Shown here one piece after another: positions 1 through 6,214 of a stretch of 8,369 nucleotides of DNA. The DNA lies in NCBI GenBank assembly GCA_036507695.1, contig DATCIR010000293.1, positions 1 through 8,369 on the forward strand, written 5' to 3'. The notes below the pieces were generated by a model, which saw nothing but the letters and a program-made list of their open reading frames with translations, had not been told where the DNA came from and did not search any database. Positions within the stretch are counted from its first letter, which is position 1, and the number at the start of each line of letters is the position of its first letter. The DNA is from JAKEGK01 sp036507695. Its GTDB lineage: Bacteria; Pseudomonadota; Gammaproteobacteria; SZUA-152. The position numbers and the translations under genes were made by a program.

Positions 1-95
1 CGGCCAGGGATGGCCGCAGTCGAGCCTACAGGGACGTACTTGTGGCGTCCCCCGGCAGGAGACACCGGCGCCGCCCACGGGTGAGTAGTTACGGC
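1..95. repeat. REP-like palindromic intergenic segment at the left edge
   Basis: Two compact inverted repeats follow each other. CGGCCA (1-6) pairs with TGGCCG (11-16) around a GGGA loop, and GGGACG (31-36) pairs with CGTCCC (46-51). GC-rich, self-complementary sequence continues to about position 95. Nothing here reads as a convincing protein. The style matches the repeated extragenic palindromes found between genes in many gammaproteobacteria, and the wording around 21-50 feels familiar from such repeats, but only one copy is present here. It could instead be the 3' end of a gene lying to the left, or a terminator or mRNA-stabilising structure for that gene. Confidence 0.35.
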
Positions 96-136
96 GAATT
101 TATTCAGCAAATTATAGTACAGTTAGCGGACATGCC

Positions 137-155
137 GGCCGCAAGTACTGCGGTC
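137..155. other. Small hairpin beyond the end of the MOSC gene
   Basis: CCGCA (139-143) pairs with TGCGG (149-153) around a five-base loop. The stem extends outward by one G-T and one G-C pair. It lies 10 bases past the MOSC stop codon on the minus strand. No T tract follows on either strand, so it is not a typical intrinsic terminator; it may limit 3' exonuclease decay or be chance. Confidence 0.25.
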
Positions 156-164
156 ACGCGGGCA

Positions 165-665
165 TTAGCGGACCACATGCACCGCATCGTTAACGCGGAT
201 AAGGCCATCCCGGACAATTCGGGCGGTGATACCACCGTGACCCCGCATGGCATTATAGCCGCCATGCCCCAGTACTTTTTCCATGCGGGAGCAGGGATGA
301 CACAAGCCGGTCATCCGCATCTGGCAATCACCTACCGTAAAAATTTTGTCTTTCAGGGCCAGCAGATTAATGCCGGCAATCACCAGGTTGCGCCGCAGCA
401 ATTCCGGCGCAATTCTATCCACGCCAAGCAGTGAGGCAATCACCGGAAGGTGCTCGTATTGAATCAGGGTCACTTGGCGTTTATTCGCTCCCGAACTGGG
501 GTAGCGATCACCCTCTAGACCATTCCCCTGGGTTGCCATGACGCTTTGAACCGCCATGGGCGCTACATATTTTTCGGGGCGCAGTAAAATATGCCTGACT
601 GTACCCACCTGGGGCAAAGACTCCAGCAGATCCTTGAGCGTCAGTTGCAGGTTATCACTGGGCAT
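165..665 (-). CDS. MOSC domain-containing protein (YiiM-like)
   Basis: The 166-residue protein is a complete single MOSC domain, the beta-rich fold shared with the C-terminus of molybdenum cofactor sulfurase. Members are thought to carry or transfer sulfur, or to act in molybdenum-dependent reductive detoxification; the substrate here is unknown. Visible family marks are GLEGDRY (residues 49-55), KRQVTLIQYEHLPV (62-75), RRNLVIAGINLLAL (91-104), and a cysteine-bearing GLCHPCSRME (120-129) followed by GGYNAMRGHGGITARI. Cys122 or Cys125 is the likely sulfur carrier. No signal peptide or membrane segment is seen, so it is probably cytoplasmic. The ATG at 663-665 is the only plausible start: the upstream frame reaches a stop without another ATG, GTG or TTG, although the Shine-Dalgarno sequence is poor. 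A possible -10 (TATAAC, complement of 706-711) lacks a good -35. The gene stands alone, co-oriented with the peptidase gene but separated from it by a mobile-element-like insertion. Confidence 0.93.
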   Translation of the reverse strand: MPSDNLQLTLKDLLESLPQVGTVRHILLRPEKYVAPMAVQSVMATQGNGLEGDRYPSSGANKRQVTLIQYEHLPVIASLLGVDRIAPELLRRNLVIAGINLLALKDKIFTVGDCQMRMTGLCHPCSRMEKVLGHGGYNAMRGHGGITARIVRDGLIRVNDAVHVVR

Positions 666-774
666 TTTACGGCTTGGTTTTTAATTTCCGATATGGGGCT
701 TGACCGTTATAGGTACCCTTGTTAGCTGCCGCGCATCACAAAACAGCTGGCAATGGTTCACTGGCCCGGGTTAA

Positions 775-930
775 CTCGCATTTCTCACCAGGATCGCGGG
801 AGCTGGCGAAGACAAGCCAGAACCGCGATAGGTCGAAAGTTGAAACAGAGTGTTAAAGGATTAAATTGCATAACCGTTTGTATTTCCATCTCATCTTGGC
901 TTTTGGTGGCCGCCTGGTGAGAAATGCGGG
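775..930. mobile_element. MITE-like element with 18-bp terminal inverted repeats and TTAA flanks
   Basis: The left end (775-792, CTCGCATTTCTCACCAGG) is the reverse complement of the right end (913-930, CCTGGTGAGAAATGCGGG) with one mismatch, at the second base. Both ends abut TTAA (771-774 and 931-934), consistent with a 4-bp target duplication, although TTAA is itself a palindrome. The 156-bp interior has no transposase reading frame, so any movement would need a transposase supplied elsewhere. IS1380-family elements, like eukaryotic piggyBac, are known for TTAA preference, and the terminal sequence recalls ends of that family; this assignment is from memory and inference. The interior contains a two-part hairpin (793-829). 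Flanking CTGGC and GCCAG extend the symmetry slightly beyond the TTAA sites. Confidence 0.7.
793..829. other. Two-helix stem-loop inside the MITE
   Basis: ATCGCGG (793-799) pairs with CCGCGAT (823-829). Inside it, CTGGC (803-807) pairs with GCCAG (816-820) around an eight-base loop, giving a stem with a small internal loop. It begins directly after the left terminal repeat. It could be a transposase-binding subterminal structure or an RNA hairpin formed when the insertion is transcribed. No T tract follows, so it is unlikely to be an intrinsic terminator. Confidence 0.5.
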
Positions 931-972
931 TTAAGCCAGTGTGTGAAAGAGCCGCGCTTAAAATAAACCTGG

Positions 973-3948
973 CTATAACTTGATTACTTCCATTCCTAAA
1001 TCACCAAGCTGGTCCAAGGTAGTGGCGTTGGTGATTACCGCGGTGCTCGCTTTGGCGGGATCGAAGTAGGTATTGGCAACACGTTTCAGGTCATCCAGGC
1101 TTACCTTGAGAATGCGGCTGCGATAGTAGCGGCGTTTCTCCGGTGTGCGGCCAAACAAGGTGTTTTGAAACGCATTCTTGGCTTCGCCGGCGGGCGATGA
1201 TGGTTTGTCAATTCCACTGATCACGCCTAGAATGGCTTCTTCCACTTGCCGCCATTCATGTTTTTCCGTCAGCAGCCAGTCAATGGATTGATCGAAATCC
1301 TTGAGCGTATCCACCAGACGGGGATCCCGGTAAGAATAAAATTGAAACGAAGCTATGTCGGACGTGTAACCGGCGCCACCGCCATAAGCGCCGCCTTTTT
1401 CCCGGATTGCCGTGTGCAAATAGCCATTGCGCAGGAATCCGGCGAGAACCGTTAACGGCGCGGCATCCTCGTGTTCAATGGGAACGGTGGGATAGGCCCT
1501 GGCGCAAAAATTAATGGGTGAGTTGGCGATCCATAATTGTTTTACTTGCTGACTGGTTTTGTTGAGACTGAAGGGTTCGATGATGTTCGTTATCGGACGG
1601 GATTCGCTCCACACCGCCGCTAAATCGTCCATGTAAGCAGGCAGGTGCTCAGGCTCGCCAATGAGTAAATACTGCCGGTCCGCCGCGAGGATCGCGTCAT
1701 GTATGGTCTGAAAATTATTGGCCAGCGCCTGCAAATTATCCGGTTTGTTGAGCGTCGCATCCAATTGCTTGATGTGTTTGATGCCTTGCAGACCGCTGAG
1801 TTGATGCGATAGCCGGGCGGCTGGGCTCATACCGCTGCTGGCGGCGATCATCGCCAGGCTGTGTCCCTGGCCGGTGACGCTTTGCTCGCGGCTGGCGCGT
1901 TGCTGGCCGATGAGTTCCTTGATTCTACCCAGCTCATCAAAGCGGGGCATTTCCAGGGTTTCACGCATTAACCGGCATAAGTGTTTATGATTTCTGGCCA
2001 AGGCCTTGCCTGACACAAAGAAATAACTCGCTACCGACTGCACATCGTCACATTTGCCGCGGGTGGCGGTAAAGGCGCTGATACCGCCAGTGACACTGGC
2101 GGCCAGTGCCTGGGTTTCTACGTAACCGCGGCCACCACAACCCAGTTCGGTCAGGTTGGCGGTGTAATAGGGGAGATATTGCAGCAAGTCGTCGTTCAGC
2201 TTTGGTAACTCACAGACAATTTGTTGGTAGACCAGGCCATTGGTACCCTGGGCGTAATTCGTGGTTTTGTAATCGTGAAATTCCCGGGAGACGCCCTGGG
2301 CAATCGGCATTTCTTCCGGGATGTCTTCCAGTCCCACCTTGGGTAAAATGCTTTCGTCGTCTTTCTTCTGCTGGCGCTCGGCGAGTTTCTGGGCCAGGTC
2401 GATAATATTATGTTTTTCAATTTCGGATAAACCGGCCTTGATTTTCGCGAGCTTGGCCGCAAGGCTTTTTTGCCGCCGTGCGCTCAGTTTCGTATCCGGC
2501 GCCAGCGTGAGCCGCACGCGATGCGGATTCTCGAGCAAATAGGATTTCACCAGGTTTTTGATGAAGGCGGGGTTCTTGATATCTTCCCGTAGTTGATTTA
2601 ACACCGGATCCAAATTCAATGCGGCGACGGGATCGCCGTAATGCACGGCGCTGGATAAACCGTCCAGGATGAGCTGCAAACCATAAGGATAGTGGCTGCC
2701 ACCCACTTCGCGCTGTTCCAGTTCGAGCTGGTGCAACACCGATTCCATTTGTTCCTGGGGCACACCTTGTTCGGCCACGCGTTGCAGCACAGCCAGCACC
2801 AGATCTTCCAGGGCCTGGGCGTTTTGAGGTTTGGAACCTTCAATGCCGCACATGAAAGTCATTTCGCGATTGGAATCTTCCACCCCGCACAACGGAGACG
2901 GGGCGTTGCCAAGGTCCGTGGTTTCCAGCGCCTGTAATAACGGCGAACTGCTGTTGTCGAGCAATACACCGGACAACAAATGCACCTTCATGGATTCTTC
3001 AAGATCGGTGCTACGGCCAAACAACCAGCCCAACACAATATGGGTTTTATTTTCGGCGTTTTGTTCATCATCGAATGCATAGTGTTCTTCAACCGTCAGT
3101 GGCGCATAATACCGTTTTTCATCATGCACCGATAAATGCCCGTCGAGACGCTCAAAGTGAGCCAGCGCGCGTGATTCGATGCGCTCCTGCAATTCAAAAA
3201 CCGGTATGTCGCCATAGGTCATAAAGATGGCGTTACTGGGGTGGTAATGGGTTTTATAAAACTCCATGAATTGTTCGTAAGTCAGGTCCGGCATGTGTTC
3301 CGGATCGCCGCCACTGTTATAGTGATAGGTGGTGGTGGGAAACAAATACTTGGTCAGTGTTTGCCACAAGGTATTGACCGGCGATCCCATGCTGCCGATC
3401 ATTTCGTTGTAAACCACGCCCTTGTAGACCAGCTTGGAATCGGGATCCTGCGGGTTTTCGAATTCCAGGCGATGCCCTTCCTGCATAAAATCCAGTGGGT
3501 TCAACCGGGAAAAGAACACGGCATCGAGATACACATCGAGCAAATTAAAAAAGTCCTTGCGATTTTGGCTGGCGAAGGGGTAAGCGGTCCAATCACTGCT
3601 GGTGAACGCGTTCATGAACGTATTCAGAGACCGGCGAATCATCATGAAAAACGGGTCGCGAACGGGATAGTGTTTGCTGCCGCACAGCGCGGTGTGTTCC
3701 AGGATATGGGCGACACCCGTGGAATCCCGGGGCATGGTGCGCAGGCCGACCAGGAACACATTTTCAGCGTTATCGGCGCTCAAGTGATAGTGCAATGCCC
3801 CAGTGTTCTTGTGGACATATTCGTGCATCACGATCTTTAACGACTCGATGGCTTCGCTGCGCTTTAACTCGAAGGCCGGGTGTACTTTAATAGCATGAAT
3901 AGAACTGGAAGGTTCTGCTGAAATGGTTAAATCGGGTTGTTTTTGCAT
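973..3948 (-). CDS. PreP-type M16C zinc metallopeptidase (insulinase family)
   Basis: This 991-residue protein has the full length of bacterial relatives of presequence protease (PreP), an enzyme that degrades unfolded peptides inside a closed two-half chamber. The inverted zinc motif HILEH is at residues 81-85, with His81 and His85 as ligands and Glu84 as catalytic base. The third ligand, Glu182 in YNEMIG, lies 97 residues after His85, the PreP spacing as I recall it. The second-half substrate residues are Arg849 and Tyr855 in REKGGAYGGG, also correctly spaced. The order is M16 N-terminal domain (about 40-270), inactive M16-like domain, charged linker of the M16C-associated region (about 470-545), then two C-terminal M16-like domains. 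There is no signal peptide, so it is probably cytoplasmic, a role in peptide recycling being inferred. The ATG at 3946-3948 has a weak GGAT-containing ribosome site. The gene appears monocistronic and divergent from the small gene on its right. Confidence 0.95.
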   Translation of the reverse strand: MQKQPDLTISAEPSSSIHAIKVHPAFELKRSEAIESLKIVMHEYVHKNTGALHYHLSADNAENVFLVGLRTMPRDSTGVAHILEHTALCGSKHYPVRDPFFMMIRRSLNTFMNAFTSSDWTAYPFASQNRKDFFNLLDVYLDAVFFSRLNPLDFMQEGHRLEFENPQDPDSKLVYKGVVYNEMIGSMGSPVNTLWQTLTKYLFPTTTYHYNSGGDPEHMPDLTYEQFMEFYKTHYHPSNAIFMTYGDIPVFELQERIESRALAHFERLDGHLSVHDEKRYYAPLTVEEHYAFDDEQNAENKTHIVLGWLFGRSTDLEESMKVHLLSGVLLDNSSSPLLQALETTDLGNAPSPLCGVEDSNREMTFMCGIEGSKPQNAQALEDLVLAVLQRVAEQGVPQEQMESVLHQLELEQREVGGSHYPYGLQLILDGLSSAVHYGDPVAALNLDPVLNQLREDIKNPAFIKNLVKSYLLENPHRVRLTLAPDTKLSARRQKSLAAKLAKIKAGLSEIEKHNIIDLAQKLAERQQKKDDESILPKVGLEDIPEEMPIAQGVSREFHDYKTTNYAQGTNGLVYQQIVCELPKLNDDLLQYLPYYTANLTELGCGGRGYVETQALAASVTGGISAFTATRGKCDDVQSVASYFFVSGKALARNHKHLCRLMRETLEMPRFDELGRIKELIGQQRASREQSVTGQGHSLAMIAASSGMSPAARLSHQLSGLQGIKHIKQLDATLNKPDNLQALANNFQTIHDAILAADRQYLLIGEPEHLPAYMDDLAAVWSESRPITNIIEPFSLNKTSQQVKQLWIANSPINFCARAYPTVPIEHEDAAPLTVLAGFLRNGYLHTAIREKGGAYGGGAGYTSDIASFQFYSYRDPRLVDTLKDFDQSIDWLLTEKHEWRQVEEAILGVISGIDKPSSPAGEAKNAFQNTLFGRTPEKRRYYRSRILKVSLDDLKRVANTYFDPAKASTAVITNATTLDQLGDLGMEVIKL

Positions 3949-4078
3949 GTGTTATCCGCTTTAAATCAATAATTTGCAAAGGGTATATAGTATAAGGCAA
4001 TCCGGCGGTTAACCGGTAGCAGGATCGCGTCATTCGTATTATAGGACAGCTGGACTTGAAAAGACGTTCGCCAACGCG
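3949..4078. promoter_or_regulatory. Divergent intergenic region with a candidate peptidase promoter
   Basis: On the minus strand a TATACT -10 candidate (complement of 3989-3994) lies about 40 bases before the peptidase start, but no recognisable -35 sits at the right distance. A perfect 10-bp palindrome, CGGTTAACCG (4006-4015), falls near where a -35 would be and could be an operator or chance. The small plus-strand gene at 4079 must also be transcribed from here or from within the peptidase gene; no clear plus-strand promoter is visible. Confidence 0.35.
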
Positions 4079-4438
4079 GTGGAAGGTAAAGGTATAAGAG
4101 AATTGGATCAGGATCTCTATTGGGCGTTGCAATCCGCTTGCGTCGAGTTCATCGCGCATAGTGCGGCAGGCGAATGCGAAGTAAACGTGGAGTTCACCGG
4201 CTGGTTCGAATCACGCGCGGTCGTCTGGTTGGCGGCCATTCGTTGCCTGCCGCCAGGCGCGCAACAATATATCGATGTCCAGGTTGATAATCCCGCGTAT
4301 CCGCGCATCGATATCGGGTTGCCCCTTACGGCCATTAACGTACCCGATATCCTGAAGACCATCATGCTGGTTCGTCAGTACAAAAATCTACACCGTGGCC
4401 GGCATGAATTTTCAGGTGGGCGGAAAAATCCCGAATAG
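4079..4438 (+). CDS. Small protein of unknown function
   Basis: I do not recognise this gene with certainty. The 119-residue product has no signal peptide or membrane segment. It has a compact, protein-like composition with alternating hydrophobic strands (EVNVEFTGWFESRAVVWLAA, residues 34-53; a further run near YIDVQVDN) and a basic C-terminal stretch, VRQYKNLHRGRHEFSGG, that looks conserved in style. A small beta-rich cytoplasmic domain is likely. The start is uncertain. The GTG at 4079 has no Shine-Dalgarno; a TTG at 4103 preceded by AAAGGT about nine bases upstream would be an alternative and would remove eight residues. The frame is open upstream to 4013 but offers no other start. It is divergent from the peptidase gene and converges on the next gene with a 10-bp gap and no visible terminator. 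The opposite-strand frame over it looks less protein-like. Confidence 0.65.
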   Translation: MEGKGIRELDQDLYWALQSACVEFIAHSAAGECEVNVEFTGWFESRAVVWLAAIRCLPPGAQQYIDVQVDNPAYPRIDIGLPLTAINVPDILKTIMLVRQYKNLHRGRHEFSGGRKNPE

Positions 4439-4448
4439 CCAGAAAAAA

Positions 4449-5390
4449 CTACTCGGCAGAGTCATCAAATGTGACGAACGAGTTCTTCAATGATTCGATC
4501 AACAGCCTGGCGTAGCCATGCAGCATGTACCATTCATCTTCGATGGACTTGGCATCAGCGGCTTCAGCCTTGATATAAAAGATGTCGTCGGGTTCGTAGA
4601 TCATGGACAGGTGTATCGCGGAACCCGGCATCTGCGCCAAAGCCCCCGTGGCGGCTGATTTATCGGCGAATTCCGAGGTAATCTTCAAATCTCTCGCCAT
4701 GTCTTTTAACTGATTGAAGCTTAGCACCTCCAGGCGTTCTTGCAGCGGAATCTTGCGTCCCTGTTGCGCGATTCCGGTTTTTATAAACGTTTCGAGTTGG
4801 CGGCGAAATTGGTGATCCGTCCGGGCATGGATTGTCACCGGCTGCTGATTAACAAGTTGGGTATAGACTTGGAAATTGTCCATGAAGCCCTTGCCGCCAA
4901 AGCGCTCCATGAAGTCAGCATTGATGAGTTTACGGGTTTTCAGGTTTGTTTCGACCAGGGAACGCAACTCCGCCTTGTTTAACGCATTAATGTCGATACA
5001 CGCCGGCGCACCGTGCAATGGGATTCCGTTGATGGCGGCGATTTTTTCCGCTTCCGTGGCGAGATGGGACGGTTTACCTAACGACTTATAATATCGCGAC
5101 CGCAGTTCAGCGATAAATTGTTCCAGTTCCACCAGGTTGGGACGGTAGCGGGCCAGGAAATAAACCAGGTCTATGTCGTTTTGCCGGCTGATCGTGTCCT
5201 GCAATTCCTTTACCAGAACATTACTCATGTCGGCAAGGTGCAGTCCATCGGCGAAAATCCTGCCTTGCGCAACGCTGGCCGGCGGGGTAACTGCGGTGAG
5301 TCCACGGGATAACCGGGATAGTAATTTACCCGCTGTCCATAGCACGGCGATGGCGATGATGACGATGATTAGGGGTGTCTGATCTTCCAT
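4449..5390 (-). CDS. Membrane-anchored protein of unknown function
   Basis: I do not recognise this family. The 313-residue protein starts with an uncleaved-looking hydrophobic helix (residues 7-19, PLIIVIIAIAVLWTA) followed by basic residues KLLSRLSR. The positive-inside rule places the remaining 290 residues in the cytoplasm. The soluble part is mostly helical and charged, with ELEQFIAELRSRYY (88-101), a lysine- and arginine-rich stretch around KAELRSLVETNLKTRK (139-154), and MERFGGKGFMDNF (161-173). Residues about 222-255 (LSFNQLKDMARDLKI then ADKSAATGAL) loosely resemble a SAP-type helix-turn-helix, which binds nucleic acid; this is a weak pattern match. The ATG at 5388-5390 is the only start, as an upstream in-frame TAA lies 30 bases away; no good Shine-Dalgarno precedes it. 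Its upstream region carries the 15-bp tandem repeats. Confidence 0.85.
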   Translation of the reverse strand: MEDQTPLIIVIIAIAVLWTAGKLLSRLSRGLTAVTPPASVAQGRIFADGLHLADMSNVLVKELQDTISRQNDIDLVYFLARYRPNLVELEQFIAELRSRYYKSLGKPSHLATEAEKIAAINGIPLHGAPACIDINALNKAELRSLVETNLKTRKLINADFMERFGGKGFMDNFQVYTQLVNQQPVTIHARTDHQFRRQLETFIKTGIAQQGRKIPLQERLEVLSFNQLKDMARDLKITSEFADKSAATGALAQMPGSAIHLSMIYEPDDIFYIKAEAADAKSIEDEWYMLHGYARLLIESLKNSFVTFDDSAE

Positions 5391-5477
5391 GTTTGGCGTG
5401 TTCGTTGATTCGTGTGCTTAGGTGAGGTTCATTAATTTTTTAATTCGTCAAGCTCGTATTATTAGTGTAACTTTTTA

Positions 5478-5554
5478 GTGAAACTTTGGTTTATAAGACT
5501 TTAGGGTTTGTAAAACTTTGGCTTGTAAAACTTTGGTTTGTAAAACTTTGGCTT
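5478..5554. repeat. 15-bp tandem repeat array (GTAAAACTTTGGYTT)
   Basis: Five adjacent units are visible. They are 5478-5492 (GTGAAACTTTGGTTT), a diverged 17-base unit at 5493-5509, and three near-identical units at 5510-5524, 5525-5539 and 5540-5554 that differ only by C or T at the thirteenth base, alternating C, T, C. A degraded unit may precede them at about 5466-5477. The array sits 88 bases upstream of the minus-strand gene starting at 5390. The unit length is a multiple of three and would encode VKLWL/VKLWF repeats in one frame, but the absence of a ribosome site makes translation doubtful. Slippage-prone minisatellite or iterated protein-binding sites are both possible. Confidence 0.85.
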
Positions 5555-5859
5555 GTCAGTTGCGGGCCGCCGCGCAATAGCAAAACCATCTGCCGGGATT
5601 CATTGGCACGCCTTTACATTGATGCCAACTGCACAATGCCATATTCTGCTTTTTTACTGTCGGCCGTGACGCGGGCAAAGTTAAAGACGTTTCGCCCGGG
5701 TAAAGTTCGAATTTTCATAGTATGAACAAATATTGAGCAATCCGGTGTTCGCATCGATCCTCATTATCCTAAAGTCATCAGTGGGACAGCGTGTGGAGCG
5801 CGTTTTTTGGCGTAACAGCTTGCATGCGATGAGGAGCCTCGTAACGAGTTGCGACGCCG

Positions 5860-5891
5860 CCAGTGACGGTAAAAACCAGTGACGGTAAAAA
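5860..5891. repeat. 16-bp tandem duplication
   Basis: CCAGTGACGGTAAAAA occurs twice in perfect head-to-tail order (5860-5875 and 5876-5891). A further partial CCAGTGAGTG follows at 5921-5930. This looks like a recent slippage duplication. It lies in the gene-free gap between the two divergent membrane-protein genes. Confidence 0.85.
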
Positions 5892-6026
5892 AAGTGCTCT
5901 GCATGCCTTAGCGTCTTCAGCCAGTGAGTGAACTGACTGTTGACACTTATGGCCAGGCGATAGCATACGTTAAATGTCCTTCTAAGCGATCAACCGATGA
6001 AATTAGGATTGTGTGACAGATTCAAC

Positions 6027-6056
6027 TTGGCCCTCCATTAGCACCATGTATATAAT
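6027..6056 (+). promoter_or_regulatory. Candidate sigma70 promoter of the NERD gene
   Basis: A TTGGCC -35 candidate (6027-6032, four of six consensus bases) is followed after 18 bases by a perfect TATAAT -10 (6051-6056) embedded in TATATAAT. Transcription would begin near 6063 and give a leader of about 150 bases before the gene at 6215. This is the best promoter-like sequence in the window. Confidence 0.6.
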
Positions 6057-6078
6057 AGACCGGTTTTGCGCACCTTAA

Positions 6079-6113
6079 AAGAAAATAACTGAAATAACAA
6101 CAAGTTATTTCTT
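6079..6113 (+). other. Alternative hairpins in the NERD-gene leader
   Basis: GTTATTTC (6104-6111) can pair with GAAATAAC (6091-6098) around a five-base loop. The slightly longer AGTTATTTCTT (6103-6113) can instead pair with AAGAAAATAACT (6079-6090) with one bulged A. The two foldings exclude each other because the left partner is duplicated. Both are AT-rich and therefore weak. The arrangement could be regulatory or simply a small local duplication. Confidence 0.4.
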
Positions 6114-6214
6114 CTCGACAGGAATTTTCAACACTGGTAACGCCACATGGAGAATTCGCGGCTGAAAATCCGAAGCAATTAAGAATGCACCGGACTAGCC
6201 GTAATTGAATAGCG

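Larger units (their letters stand above)
666..972. other. Intergenic region carrying a MITE-like insertion
   Basis: There is no credible coding sequence in this 307-bp gap between the peptidase and MOSC genes. About half of it is the inverted-repeat element at 775-930. The remainder on the MOSC side (666-770) should hold that gene's promoter, of which only a possible -10 is visible. The remainder on the peptidase side (935-972) shows no clear hairpin plus T-tract terminator. Confidence 0.6.
5391..6214. other. Long non-coding region between two divergent membrane-protein genes
   Basis: These 824 bases hold no convincing gene. Short open frames exist (a 79-codon plus-strand frame from 5486 and a 62-codon minus-strand frame over 5778-5966), but the first is largely a translation of a tandem repeat and neither has a ribosome site. 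Recognisable contents are the 15-bp repeat array (5478-5554), a 16-bp duplication (5860-5891), an isolated TTGACA (5940-5945) with a poor partner, a good promoter (6027-6056) and AT-rich hairpins (6079-6113). The stretch 5560-5850 shows nothing I can name. It could contain a decayed gene, an unrecognised small RNA, or regulatory DNA for the flanking divergent genes. Confidence 0.55.

Noticed and set aside
42..434. 130-codon plus-strand frame overlapping the MOSC gene
   Set aside because: It begins in the palindromic GC-rich segment, has an arginine-rich unnatural N-terminus and mostly mirrors the antisense of a clear MOSC gene.
3241..3840. 199-codon plus-strand frame opposite the peptidase N-terminal half
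   Set aside because: It lies antisense to the zinc-binding domain of the peptidase, whose motifs are unmistakable; the frame has no ribosome site and no recognisable domain.
5486..5725. 79-codon plus-strand frame containing VKLWL repeats
   Set aside because: Its first third is the translated minisatellite, there is no ribosome site, and the rest has no protein-like pattern. Kept as a repeat array, not a gene.
5721..5741. 21-base similarity to the ribosome-site region at 7121-7141 (17 identities)
   Set aside because: The similarity stops on both sides and no coding sequence resembling the oxidoreductase follows at 5742, so a duplicated gene start is not supported.
5778..5966. 62-codon minus-strand frame
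   Set aside because: It spans the 16-bp duplication, which is not a multiple of three, and has no ribosome site. It may be a remnant, but I cannot support a pseudogene call.
5940..5968. Perfect TTGACA as a second promoter
   Set aside because: No acceptable -10 occurs at 16-18 bases; the best alternatives match only three or four bases at poor spacing.
6147..6182. 11-codon possible leader peptide upstream of the NERD gene
   Set aside because: It has no ribosome site and no regulatory codon run, so a short ATG frame of this size is expected by chance.
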